Program-made: the position numbers and the translations under genes
The notes under the pieces: generated by a model
Databases searched by the model: none
What the model was told of the DNA's origin: nothing
What the model saw: the letters and a program-made list of their open reading frames with translations, nothing else
NCBI RefSeq assembly: GCF_003052605.1
Contig: NZ_QASO01000084.1
Span: 1 to 53,307, forward strand
Source: Ectopseudomonas oleovorans
Lineage (GTDB): Bacteria > Pseudomonadota > Gammaproteobacteria > Pseudomonadales > Pseudomonadaceae
DNA length: 53,307 bases
Reading direction: 5' to 3'
Part shown: positions 33,444-42,211 of the stretch, piece after piece
How the letters are laid out: each line of letters starts with the position of its first letter
Position numbering within the stretch: position 1 is the first letter of the stretch

Positions 33444-35321
33444 CTAGATACGGAAGCTGTCGACCAGGTGCTTGAGGCGTACGGCCTGTTGTTCCAGGTC
33501 GTCGCAGGCGCGCAATGTCGCTTGCAGGTTTTCCACGCCTTCCTGATTCAGGGTATTGATCTCGATGATGTCCATGTTCAGTGATTCGATCACCGAGGTT
33601 TGTTCTTCGGTCGCAGTCGCTACCGACTGGTTCATGCCGTCGATCTCGCCGATACGGGCCGTCACAGTCTCCAGGCGCTCACCAGCCTGATTGGCAATTT
33701 GCACGCTGTCTTCACTGTGGCGCTGGCTTTCGGTCATGGTGGTGACCGATTCGCGTGAACCGACCTGCAGTTCCTCGATCATCTTCTCGATTTCCTGTGC
33801 CGACTCCTGGGTGCGGTGCGCCAGGTTGCGCACCTCGTCGGCGACCACGGCGAAACCGCGTCCCGCCTCGCCGGCACGGGCTGCTTCAATGGCGGCGTTG
33901 AGTGCGAGCAGGTTGGTCTGCTGGGAGATGCTTTTGATCACTTCGAGAATCTGACCAATATCCACGGTCTTGCTGTTGAGCATCTCGATCTTGGCGCAGG
34001 CGTCGCTGATCTTGTCGGAGAGTTCGCTCATCGAGCGGATCGCCTGCTGCACCACCTTGCCGCCGTCCTCGGCCTGATGCCGTGCATCCGAGGCCCGGCT
34101 TGAGGCGTCAGCGGCGTTGCGGGCGATTTCCTGCGCCGCGGCGCCGAGTTGGTTGATTGCCGCAGCCACGCTGTTGGTGCGGCTGGACTGTTCGTCGGAG
34201 TTGGCCATCGATGAGTTGGAGGCATTGACCACCAGTTTCGCGACTTCGTTGACCTGGACGGTCGCCGAAGACACCTCGCGGATGGAGCTGTGGATACGTT
34301 CGACGAACTGGTTGAAAGAGCGCGCCAGCGCGCCAAATTCATCGTTGGACTGGATCGTCAGGCGCTTGGTCAGGTCTCCTTCACCCTGGGCAATGTCCTC
34401 CATGGCCTTGCCCATGGCGGTCAGCGGCTGCATCAGCACGCGGATCAGCAAGCCGAGCAGGGCAATGATTAGTACCACGGCAATCACCGTGGCGACGATG
34501 GCTGAGGCGCGGAACTCGCTGAGCATCGCGTAGGCTTTGGCCTTGTCGATGGACAGGCCTACGTGCCAGTTGACCGAGGGCAGCCCCTGAACCGGGGTGA
34601 AGGTAAGGATACGGGTGTCACCGTTCAGTGTGGATTCGCTGAATGCCTTGCTGATGCTCGGGGTGTCCTGTGGATAGATCTCCTTGAGGTTCTTCATGAC
34701 CAGGTCTTTGTCCGGGTGCACCAGAACCTTACCGTCGGCACTGACCAGGAAGGCATGGCCGATGCCGTCGAAATCCAGGGCATTGATGATATCGACCAGG
34801 GTTTGCAGGCTCAGATCGCCGCCGACCACGCCAGCGGGCCTGGCCGGGGTGGCAACGGTGATGATCAGCTCGCTGGTTGCCGCATCCATGTAAGGTTCGG
34901 TCAGGGTCGTGTTGCCGGCAGCCATGGCGTCTTTGTACCAGGGGCGGCTGCGTGGGTCGTAGTCGGCGGGCATCTGCTCATCCGGGCGCATGGTGAAGCC
35001 GCCGCTCTCGGTGCCCAGGTAGGTAAAGGCGAAGGAGGAGGTCAGCGCCTTCTGTTCCAGCAGTTTGATCACGCGCTCCTGCTCGCTGTCATTGCTGATC
35101 GACTGGGCGGCGCTTTCCACCAGCAGGATGCGCCCGGACAACCAGTTTTGAATATTGCTGGCCGTTACATTGCCCATTTCATGCAGGTAGTTCTCCAGGT
35201 CTTCGCGGATGGCATTGCGTTGCAGGTAATCGTTGTAGAGAGTGAACAGGGAAAAGGCGACGATGACCACAAGGGATGCGGCGAGCAAAATCTTGTGGCT
35301 GAACTGCAGGTTTTTGTTCAT
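33444..35321 (-). CDS. Methyl-accepting chemotaxis protein, PctA-like amino-acid receptor
   Basis: 625 residues, close to P. aeruginosa PctA/PctB/PctC. N-terminal helix (about 9-29), a periplasmic dCache domain (about 35-270) with the residues typical of amino-acid-binding dCache domains (Tyr/Arg/Trp/Tyr in [12 protein letters not shown], Tyr in EPYMDA, Asp in VVGGDLS), a second helix (about 285-305), HAMP, and the signalling tip with [19 protein letters not shown]. It senses amino acids and signals to CheA. The N-terminal [12 protein letters not shown] match decides the start at 35321. Location by mvaT-purU1 matches pctB/pctA in P. aeruginosa. The exact ligand is unknown. Confidence 0.92.
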   Translation of the reverse strand: MNKNLQFSHKILLAASLVVIVAFSLFTLYNDYLQRNAIREDLENYLHEMGNVTASNIQNWLSGRILLVESAAQSISNDSEQERVIKLLEQKALTSSFAFTYLGTESGGFTMRPDEQMPADYDPRSRPWYKDAMAAGNTTLTEPYMDAATSELIITVATPARPAGVVGGDLSLQTLVDIINALDFDGIGHAFLVSADGKVLVHPDKDLVMKNLKEIYPQDTPSISKAFSESTLNGDTRILTFTPVQGLPSVNWHVGLSIDKAKAYAMLSEFRASAIVATVIAVVLIIALLGLLIRVLMQPLTAMGKAMEDIAQGEGDLTKRLTIQSNDEFGALARSFNQFVERIHSSIREVSSATVQVNEVAKLVVNASNSSMANSDEQSSRTNSVAAAINQLGAAAQEIARNAADASSRASDARHQAEDGGKVVQQAIRSMSELSDKISDACAKIEMLNSKTVDIGQILEVIKSISQQTNLLALNAAIEAARAGEAGRGFAVVADEVRNLAHRTQESAQEIEKMIEELQVGSRESVTTMTESQRHSEDSVQIANQAGERLETVTARIGEIDGMNQSVATATEEQTSVIESLNMDIIEINTLNQEGVENLQATLRACDDLEQQAVRLKHLVDSFRI

Positions 35322-35477
35322 GTTGTGTTGTATCCGGATGGCTCTGGAACCAGTCTTGTGTTCCACCATGGCGTTCTTGGGGCACTGTGGTGGGCTGTTG
35401 CAGCAGGCAGGGTGACGTTTCGTTCTATTTGTATGTCGGCATACCTGCAGTAAAGCTTTAACCCAGAGGATGGCAAG

Positions 35478-36953
35478 ATGCCTTTGATTTCGCAGTTTGT
35501 ATTGGGTGCTGGCAGTGATGGGCAGGCGGTGGCGCAACCGTTGCGCCTGGCCAATCGTCACGGGCTGATCGCGGGCGCAACCGGTACCGGTAAAACGGTG
35601 ACCCTGCAGCGCCTGATCGAGACTTTCAGCGATGCCGGTGTGGCGGTATTCGCGGCCGATGTCAAAGGTGACCTGTGTGGCCTCGGCGCCGCCGGTGCGC
35701 CGCAGGGCAAGGTCGCCGAGCGTATTGCCAGCATGCCCTGGCTGAATCACCAGCCACAGGCCTACCCGGTGACGTTGTGGGATGTGCATGGACTGAGCGG
35801 CCACCCTTTGCGCACCACGCTCAGCGAGATGGGCCCCCTGTTGCTTGGTGCGCTGCTGGAGTTGACCGACAGTCAGCAGGCTGCACTCTATGCTGCCTTC
35901 AAGGTGGCGGATCGCGAAGGATTGCTGCTGCTCGACCTGACGGACCTGAAAGCGCTGCTTGGCCATCTCAAGGACAACCCGCAGGTGCTCGGGGAAGACG
36001 CTGCGTTGTTTACCAGCACCTCGGCGCAGGCATTGTTACGCCGTTTGGCCGGTCTGGAGCAGCAGGGTGCCGAAGCCCTGTTCGGTGAGCCGGCGTTGCA
36101 GCTCGAAGACCTGTTGCACCCGGATCGTGATGGCCGAGGCCGCGTGCATCTGCTCGATGCCTCGCGCCTGGTGCATGAGGCGCCCAAGGTCTACGCAACC
36201 TTTCTGTTATGGCTGCTGGCCGAGTTGTTTGAGCAGTTGCCGGAGCGTGGCGATGCCGACAAGCCGCTGCTGGCGCTGTTCTTCGATGAGGCGCATCTGC
36301 TCTTTCAGGGTACGCCCAAGGCGCTGCAGGAACGTCTGGAGCAGGTGGTGCGGCTGATTCGCTCCAAAGGGGTCGGCGTGTATTTCGTCACCCAGTCGCC
36401 GGGTGATTTACCTGATGATGTGCTGGCCCAGCTCGGCCTGCGCATTCAGCATGGTCTGCGCGCCTTCACGGCCAAGGAGCAGAAGGCTCTGCGCGCCGTG
36501 GCTGATGGCTTTCGCCCGAACCCGGCGTTCAACACGCTCAGCGTACTCACCGAGTTGGGTATCGGCGAAGCGCTGGTTGGCACGCTGGAGGAAAAGGGCA
36601 CGCCGGCCATGGTCCAGCGTGTGGCCATCGCGCCGCCGCAGTCGCGTATCGGCCCGCTGAGCGATGCCGAACGTGCCGCGCTGGTGCGCCAGTCATCGCT
36701 GGCGGGGCGCTATGACAAGCCTGTCGACCGCGAGTCGGCCTACGAGCTGCTCAACGCTCGTGCCGAACAGGCTCGTGATGCCGCGCCAGCCAAGGCAGCA
36801 GGAAAACAGCGGGTAGAGCCAGGGTTGGGCGATATGGCCAGCGATCTACTGGGCAGCGCCATGAAAAGTGCCTTGCGTCAGGCGGCCAACCAGCTAGGCC
36901 GGCAACTGGTGCGCGGACTGATGGGGTCGTTGATGGGGGGCAAGAAGCGCTAG
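35478..36953 (+). CDS. HerA-like ATPase (DUF853 / YjgR family)
   Basis: 491 residues. Walker A GATGTGKT (about 33-40), Walker [11 protein letters not shown] (about 270), a downstream arginine-rich [23 protein letters not shown] segment and a C-terminal helical tail. Matches the DUF853/YjgR HerA-helicase family, a hexameric AAA+ DNA-translocase-like ATPase of unknown role. AGAGGATGG precedes the start. It is transcribed away from the chemoreceptor; no NurA-type nuclease is adjacent, so a HerA-NurA defence or repair pair is not supported. Confidence 0.9.
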   Translation: MPLISQFVLGAGSDGQAVAQPLRLANRHGLIAGATGTGKTVTLQRLIETFSDAGVAVFAADVKGDLCGLGAAGAPQGKVAERIASMPWLNHQPQAYPVTLWDVHGLSGHPLRTTLSEMGPLLLGALLELTDSQQAALYAAFKVADREGLLLLDLTDLKALLGHLKDNPQVLGEDAALFTSTSAQALLRRLAGLEQQGAEALFGEPALQLEDLLHPDRDGRGRVHLLDASRLVHEAPKVYATFLLWLLAELFEQLPERGDADKPLLALFFDEAHLLFQGTPKALQERLEQVVRLIRSKGVGVYFVTQSPGDLPDDVLAQLGLRIQHGLRAFTAKEQKALRAVADGFRPNPAFNTLSVLTELGIGEALVGTLEEKGTPAMVQRVAIAPPQSRIGPLSDAERAALVRQSSLAGRYDKPVDRESAYELLNARAEQARDAAPAKAAGKQRVEPGLGDMASDLLGSAMKSALRQAANQLGRQLVRGLMGSLMGGKKR

Positions 36954-37078
36954 AAACGGTCGTCACCCTGCGAAGGCGAGCATCCAGTGCTGTGTGGTCA
37001 CGTTCGCGGGTGTGATGCGAAATGTCGTTATCAGCGCGCCCACTGTGGCCGGGCAGATGAACCCGGCACGGCAGGCTG

Positions 37079-37303
37079 TTACTGGCCGGCAGCTTCGCCA
37101 GCGGCTTCCTGCTTGTCCTGGCGTTCTTTCTCGATCTTCTCGATTTCCTTCTCAAAGGCCTGATCGAGCAGGCTGGGTTTCTTGCGCCAGGGTTTACGGT
37201 CAGGATCCGGTTGAGCGGCGTAGGTAATGACTTCTCCGCCGTAAACATTCTTGTAACGCTGCGCCTGGCGCTCGAGTTCGGCGCGCAGTTCGTCTTTCGT
37301 CAC
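37079..37303 (-). CDS. Small conserved hypothetical protein
   Basis: 74 residues, charged, no membrane segment. A central stretch [23 protein letters not shown] is followed by an acidic/basic helix ([16 protein letters not shown]), likely coiled coil. It starts with GTG at 37303 with AGGT eight bases upstream. Proteins of this kind are common in Pseudomonas but have no assigned function. No operon partner. Confidence 0.7.
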   Translation of the reverse strand: MTKDELRAELERQAQRYKNVYGGEVITYAAQPDPDRKPWRKKPSLLDQAFEKEIEKIEKERQDKQEAAGEAAGQ

Positions 37304-37538
37304 GTGTTTTACCTATCTGTTATGAGCGATCCACACGACACGTGAAGCACCAGGCTTCACTGCAGCGGTCAGGAATCGATCAGGGGCTTTGCTTTGAGTG
37401 GCAAGGAGATGATCGTGCAAAGCGTGCGCAATCTTCTCCGTGTTCTTCGCTACTTGACTATTTGTAACTTTATTACGAGAAAAGTTGCATGCAGTAACTG
37501 TCGCGTATTATCACTAACGCCTTGCCAATGTCCAGCAA
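37304..37538. other. Gene-free spacer with small hairpin
   Basis: Contains GTGAAGC - ACCAG - GCTTCAC at 37342-37360 and an AT-rich stretch at 37450-37520. No credible ORF or family match on either strand. Confidence 0.4.
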
Positions 37539-38042
37539 TCAGCCTCTTAGCGCCTGGTAATGCAAGCGCAAGTGCAGTTGGCAACTTTGTCTGTGAGCCA
37601 GTAACTGCAAGCCCGGGCGCGTTGGCAGGTGATGCGCATTGACCGGATGAGTGGCGGGCTCGAAGCAGAAGAAGTTCTGCGCCTGCGGACAGAACAACAG
37701 AAATACATCGCTGCCTTCGGCCTCGCAGACCAGTTGATAATCGGCATCCGCTTGAATGATGCGCGCCATGCCCGGCCATTGGGTAAAGGCATTGTCGACG
37801 AGTTGCTGCGGCAGCAGGGTCGGCTCTTCGAAGTTTCATGCCGGCGGCAACTCGACCCACTGACTGGACAGTTTGTCTTCAGCGCATAACCACACCCCGG
37901 CAGCTAGCGCCTGCTCGTCGCTGTGTCGCAGCAGCGCTCGGCCATCGCTCAGGCGAGTCCAGTTGACCAGGCTGGCGCCCAGTTCCGGGGCGAGGGTCAG
38001 TCGTGTCAGGCTATCGCGCAGGGTCAGCAGGGTCGTTGGCAT
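37539..38042 (-). pseudogene. Aldose 1-epimerase remnant with internal deletion and in-frame TGA
   Basis: Two halves of an aldose 1-epimerase (galactose mutarotase, normally about 290 residues) lie in the same frame. The N-terminal part (start 38042) has LRDSLTRLTLAPELGASLVNW and breaks off near QALAAG; it then jumps to the C-terminal region (GVWLCAEDKLSSQWVELPPA). A TGA at 37836-37838 interrupts just where TGG (Trp) would be expected, after which NFEEPTLLPQQLVDNAFTQW and FFCFEPATHPVNAHHLP continue to the end. About 120-130 central residues, including the first catalytic His, are missing. Not functional. Confidence 0.85.
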
Positions 38043-38149
38043 GTGGCGCTCCTGGGGCTATAAATGTCGGGAATTCATAGCGTCATCGTACAACCGCTGG
38101 GCTATCATGGCGGCAAAGCCACGCGTCTAAATTCGAGAATTCGTCCACC

Positions 38150-38869
38150 ATGGATACGCAAAACGCTCAACCTCGTGCTCGTCGCAAACACCGCAGCCTG
38201 GCTCAGGAATTGGTGGCCGAGCTGTCGCAGCGCATTCGTGATGGGCTGATCAAGCGCGGTGAGAAGCTGCCGACCGAATCGGCGATCATGGAGGAACAGG
38301 GTGTCAGCCGTACGGTGGTACGCGAGGCCTTGTCGCGTTTGCAGGCTGCTGGCCTGGTGGAAACGCGTCACGGCATTGGCACCTTCGTGCTGGACACGCC
38401 CAGTGCCAGTGGTTTTCGCATCGACCCGGCGACCATCGTCACCCTGCGCGACGTGCTGGCCATTCTCGAGCTGCGTATCAGCCTCGAGGTCGAGTCTGCG
38501 GGCATGGCGGCGGCGCGTCGTACCGATGCACAGCTGAAGGCCATCCGTGAGGCACTGGATGCCATCAACGAAAGTGCCGCGCATGCCAGTGATGCAGTGT
38601 CCTCGGACTTCCAGTTTCACCTGCGCATTGCCGAGGCCACCGGTAACCGTTATTTCACCGATATCCTCAGCCATCTGGGCACCAGCATCATCCCGCGGAC
38701 CCGGGTCAATTCCGCCAGCCTGGCGCGTGAGCACGAGCAGATCTTCGAAGCCATCGCGCGCCAGGATGCCGAGGCGGCGCGGGCTGCGATGCGTCTGCAC
38801 CTGACCAACAGCCGCGAGCGCCTGCGTCAGGCGCACGAAGCGGCCGAGGCCGAAGCGCTGCACGGCTGA
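38150..38869 (+). CDS. FadR/GntR-family transcriptional regulator
   Basis: 239 residues. Winged HTH at about 15-80 (LVAELSQRIRDGLIKRGEKLPTESAIMEEQGVSRTVVREALSRLQAAGLVETRHGIGTFV) and an all-helical FCD ligand domain at about 100-230 with the metal-type residues (DFQFHLRIAEATGN, HEQIFEAI). This subgroup commonly controls catabolism of sugar acids such as galactonate. The decayed epimerase, TRAP and LacI remnants nearby suggest a lost sugar-acid regulon; the regulator itself is intact. Target and inducer are unknown. Confidence 0.9.
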   Translation: MDTQNAQPRARRKHRSLAQELVAELSQRIRDGLIKRGEKLPTESAIMEEQGVSRTVVREALSRLQAAGLVETRHGIGTFVLDTPSASGFRIDPATIVTLRDVLAILELRISLEVESAGMAAARRTDAQLKAIREALDAINESAAHASDAVSSDFQFHLRIAEATGNRYFTDILSHLGTSIIPRTRVNSASLAREHEQIFEAIARQDAEAARAAMRLHLTNSRERLRQAHEAAEAEALHG

Positions 38870-38876
38870 GCAGCCG

Positions 38877-39779
38877 CTAGCGGCGGTAAGCCAGCAAGAC
38901 AATCCCGCCCACCACGATCAGCCCGCCGAGCACCTGCAGCGGGCCGAGCAACTGGCCGAGCACCAGCCAACCCAGCAGCATGCCGGCTACTGGTTCCATG
39001 TTCATCACCGGCGCGTTGCGGGCAATGTCCAGGCGCGGCATCAGGATGAACAGCATCGAGAACGCCGTGCCATAGAGCAGTACCAGGCAGGCCAGGGCGA
39101 TCCAGCCGGCCGCCGCGTTGGGCAGACCCAGGCCGCCGGGCAGTGCACCGCTGGCACCGGCCAGGGCCGAGGCACTGAAGACCACCGCCATGGTCAGCAT
39201 GCTGCGCACCCGTCCGGGCATGGCTGACAGTCGATGTTCGGTAATCCACAGCGCAACGGCGAAGACCCCCGCAGCAGTCAGGCTGAACAGTACCCCTTCG
39301 ACCCAGCGCGCGTCGAGCTGAGCCTCGCCGGACAGGCGCGCCGGCACATCCAGCACCAGCACCAGACCGAACAGGATCAGGCCCATGATCATCGCGGCGC
39401 GGCCGGTTGGCGCCGCGCCACCGAGTGCCCAGGTGAGCAGAGCCAGCAGAATCGGCGAGAGGTTCACCACCAGCAATGCCAGGCCTACCGGGATGCGTAC
39501 CACTGCCGAGTAGATGCAAAAGCTTTGCACCGCGATCAGCAGCCCCAGCAGCAACTGCCAGCCCCATGTGGTGCGGCTCAGGCGCAGCGAGTCACGTTGC
39601 CACAGCACCAGCGCCGCGAGTACCAGCAGGGTGCCCCCGGAGCGGAAGAGCATGGCCATCAGCAGACCGGTGTCGTGGTCGAAGGCGATGCGCGCGGCGA
39701 TGTGGTTGCCAGCGAAGGAGCAGGCCAGGGTGGCGAGGATCAGCGCGGCGATATGCCGGGGGAACGGGGTTGCTGACAT
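38877..39779 (-). CDS. EamA/DMT-superfamily transporter
   Basis: 300 residues with 10 predicted membrane helices in two EamA repeats (about 10-140 and 160-298). Typical features are RSGGTLLVLAALVLW early, AVVRIPVGLALLVVNLSPILLALL in the middle and NMEPVAGMLLGWLVLGQ in the second repeat. DMT proteins export amino acids or other metabolites; the substrate cannot be read. It ends seven bases beyond the FadR-type gene on the opposite strand. Confidence 0.9.
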   Translation of the reverse strand: MSATPFPRHIAALILATLACSFAGNHIAARIAFDHDTGLLMAMLFRSGGTLLVLAALVLWQRDSLRLSRTTWGWQLLLGLLIAVQSFCIYSAVVRIPVGLALLVVNLSPILLALLTWALGGAAPTGRAAMIMGLILFGLVLVLDVPARLSGEAQLDARWVEGVLFSLTAAGVFAVALWITEHRLSAMPGRVRSMLTMAVVFSASALAGASGALPGGLGLPNAAAGWIALACLVLLYGTAFSMLFILMPRLDIARNAPVMNMEPVAGMLLGWLVLGQLLGPLQVLGGLIVVGGIVLLAYRR

Positions 39780-39873
39780 GGCAGGGCGTACGTCCTTATA
39801 AAGCGAGAGCCGTCAGGCAGCGGCTCGGGGTGAATGAAGCGGCCCTGCACGTGGGGCGGTGAATCAGAAGGTG

Positions 39874-39989
39874 CGATCTCGCGAGCTAGAGCCCTACAAG
39901 GCAAAAACAGGCGAGGAAGCGGAGTGTACTTTTGTACATGAGCATTCCAAGCCTGTTTTTACGCAGCAGGGCCGACACGCAGCAGATCG
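39874..39989. repeat. Palindromic dispersed element with CGATCT/AGATCG termini
   Basis: Bounded by CGATCT (39874-39879) and AGATCG (39984-39989). Inside, AAAAACAGGC (39903-39912) pairs with GCCTGTTTTT (39951-39960), and TGTAC-TTTT-GTACA forms the tip (39925-39938). A shorter relative lies at 3816-3865. It ends four bases before the stop of the broken TRAP gene. No ORF. Confidence 0.75.
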
Positions 39990-39993
39990 TAAA

Positions 39994-40722
39994 TCAGAGC
40001 ACGACGCTCGGCAGCCACAGCGAGATGGCTGGAATGTAGGTCACGGCCATCAGCACCATGAACAGCGCGGCGTAGAAGGGCAGCAGTGCCTTCACGGTGT
40101 TCTCGATGGTGACCTTGCCGATTGCAGCGCCAACGAAGAGTACCGCACCTACCGGTGGCGTGATCAGTCCAATACCGAGGTTGACCAGCATGATCATGCC
40201 GAAGTGTACCGGGTCTACACCGAAGGAGGTCACCACCGGCAACAGGATCGGCGTGAGGATCAGGATCAGCGGCGCCATGTCCATCAGCGTGCCCAGGGCC
40301 AGCAGCATGAAGTTGACGCACATCAGGATCACGTAGCGGTTGTCCGAGAAGGTCAGGAACGCGGTGGTGATCTTCGATGGGATCTGCATCAGGGTCATGA
40401 TGTAGCCGAACGCGGCAGCGAAGGCGATGAGGATCATCACGATCGACAGCGTGCGCACCGTGCGGTGCAGCATCTTCGGCAGTTCACTCCACTTGTAGTC
40501 GCGGTAGATGAACATGGTCACGAAGAAGGCCCAGATCACCGCGACGGCAGCCGACTCGGTGGCAGTGAACACTGCCTGAGAGAATGCCGCCGAGGATGAT
40601 GACCATGGTCATCAGGCCCCACAGTGCTTCCACGCAGATCTTCAGCGCCTGGCGCAGCGGAATCACTTCGCCCTTGGGGTAGTTGCGCTTCTTGGCGAAC
40701 CACAGGCAGGCGCTGCAGGGCC
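39994..40722 (-). pseudogene. TRAP transporter large permease (DctM-like), 5'-truncated and frameshifted
   Basis: The C-terminal part of a DctM/SiaT-type TRAP permease: helices with FTATESAAVAVIWAFF, FGYIMTLMQIP, ALGTLMDMAPLILILTPILLPV and VNLGIGLITPPVGAVLFVG. The reading frame is broken near 40573 by one extra base (GGC-A-GTG where GGC-GTG is expected, between GGILSG and VFTATES). Upstream only a short segment (SACLWFAKKRNYPKGEV) remains; homology ends near 40720, where LacI-type sequence of the opposite strand begins. Roughly the first half of the gene and the dctP/dctQ partners are gone. Confidence 0.85.
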
Positions 40723-40727
40723 ATGTG

Positions 40728-41105
40728 AGAGCTCCCGTGGCAGCGCAGATCCTGCCTGCACCGGCGACCTTGGCGGTCGGCCGCGAAGGTCTTGCGCGTC
40801 TGCTGCAGGAAGATGTGGCCGGCGAAGTGGTGGTCTGCAGTTCCGATACGGTGGCGCAAGGCGTGTTGGCCGAGGCGCTCAGCCGTGGCCTGCGCATTCC
40901 ACAAGATCTTGCCGTGATGGGGTTCGGCGACCTGTCCAGCGCCGCCCATACCCATCCGCCGCTTTCCACCGTGCGAGTGGACGGGCCGCGTATCGGCTGT
41001 GCCATCGCCGATGCGCTGCTGGCGCGTATTGCCGAGCCGGCCGCTGCGCGTCAGCCGCTGCGCCTGGACGTGGGGTTCGAGCTGATCGAACGCGGCAGCG
41101 CCTGA
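40728..41105 (+). pseudogene. LacI-family regulator, C-terminal fragment only
   Basis: About 125 C-terminal residues of a LacI/GalR-type regulator: LPAPATLAVGREGLARLL, VVVCSSDTVAQGVLAEALSRGLRIPQDLAVMGFGD and the dimer segment HPPLSTVRVDGPRIGCAIADALL. The HTH and N-terminal sub-domain are absent. The fragment runs directly into the truncated TRAP permease on the opposite strand, so both lost their 5' ends in one deletion. Its stop abuts the stop of the convergent DUF1513 gene with no gap. Confidence 0.85.
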
Positions 41106-42209
41106 TCAGGCCAGGCGCAGGTGGTTGTCCCACAAGCCGGCCGGTAGCTGCAGGGCGTTGGTGACGATGCGCTCGCCGCGGCAATCGTACAGGCGACAAC
41201 GGCCCTGACCCGAGGTCACGACGAAACCGTCGGCAACCGCGCCAACGCCTGCGCAGTCCGGCAGCGGCACGTCCAGGCGCACCTGTGCACTGTCCAGATC
41301 CCAGATGAAGAAGCGGTTGCCGCGCGGTGCGGTCATCGCCAGCAGGCGCAGCTCGTCATGGATCGCCACGCTGGCGGTGTACTGGTTCATCGCCGCACGC
41401 TGCGGCTCGCCCAGGGCGAACGGCTGGAAGGGCTGACCGGGGCGTTTGATCGCCAGTAGCGGCACTTGATCGTGCAGGTCGCCCATGTACTGCTGGCCGC
41501 TGACCACCGTGCCGTCGCGCGCGACAGCCAGGTGGCGGATGCTGTTCTGCTGGTCGGCCAGATACTCCAGGCTGACCAGGCTGCCGTCGCGCTGCATCAG
41601 CACCAGGCTGGCCTGCATGGCATCGAGATTCATGTCGACGCGACTTTCCGCTTCGGTGCGGATGCCGCCGTTGGCCACCACCAGGGTTTCGCCATCGGGC
41701 ATCCACAGCAGTTGGTGCGGGCCTACGCCGTGGCTGCTGTGTTCAGCCGCGCGCAGCAACTGCTCACCCTGCAGGCGATAGGTGCCAATCACACCACGGC
41801 CTGGCTCGGTGGTGTCGTTCTCGGTGGCGTACAGCCACTCGCCGCCCTTGTGGAATACCGCGTGGCCGTTGAAATGACGCCCGGCCGGCGAGGTCAGCGT
41901 TTGCAGCAGGCGACCGTCGCGGGTGTCGATCAGGTAGCTCTCGGTGCTGGGGCGGCGACCGACGAACAGGGCCATGGGCAGGCTGGGGTGCGGCACCACG
42001 TCATGGCAGCGTTCGCTCACCGGAGTGGCGAAGGCGCGCTGACCATCGAGGCGATAGCCGACCGCGTAGTGGTTGCCGTCGCCATCGTCACGGGCTGACA
42101 GCAGCAACGGTTGTCCTGATGGGCCGAACAGCGTCCAGCCGCCAAAGGCACCCGCGGCCGCCAGGCTGGCGGCGGCTGCACTGAGGCCGAGGAAGGCTCT
42201 GCGTTGCAT
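41106..42209 (-). CDS. DUF1513 protein with Tat signal
   Basis: 367 residues. Twin-arginine-type N terminus (QRRAFLGL) and then a beta-propeller-like domain (GRRPSTESYLIDTRDGRLLQTL, GHAVFHKGGEWLYATENDT, NSIRHLAVARDGTVVSGQQYMGDLHDQVPLL). DUF1513 proteins are usually encoded with imelysins and di-haem oxidoreductases in iron-responsive clusters. It would be exported folded to the periplasm. Last gene of the three-gene cluster, two bases after the imelysin gene. Exact role unknown. Confidence 0.88.
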   Translation of the reverse strand: MQRRAFLGLSAAAASLAAAGAFGGWTLFGPSGQPLLLSARDDGDGNHYAVGYRLDGQRAFATPVSERCHDVVPHPSLPMALFVGRRPSTESYLIDTRDGRLLQTLTSPAGRHFNGHAVFHKGGEWLYATENDTTEPGRGVIGTYRLQGEQLLRAAEHSSHGVGPHQLLWMPDGETLVVANGGIRTEAESRVDMNLDAMQASLVLMQRDGSLVSLEYLADQQNSIRHLAVARDGTVVSGQQYMGDLHDQVPLLAIKRPGQPFQPFALGEPQRAAMNQYTASVAIHDELRLLAMTAPRGNRFFIWDLDSAQVRLDVPLPDCAGVGAVADGFVVTSGQGRCRLYDCRGERIVTNALQLPAGLWDNHLRLA

Positions 42210-42211
42210 GC

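Noticed and set aside
35322..35966. N-terminal extension of the chemoreceptor frame
   Set aside because: Overlaps the start of the HerA-like gene on the other strand; the family start and signal anchor lie at 35321.
35478..36953. HerA-NurA style defence pair
   Set aside because: The ATPase has no NurA or other nuclease neighbour and belongs to the DUF853/YjgR group.
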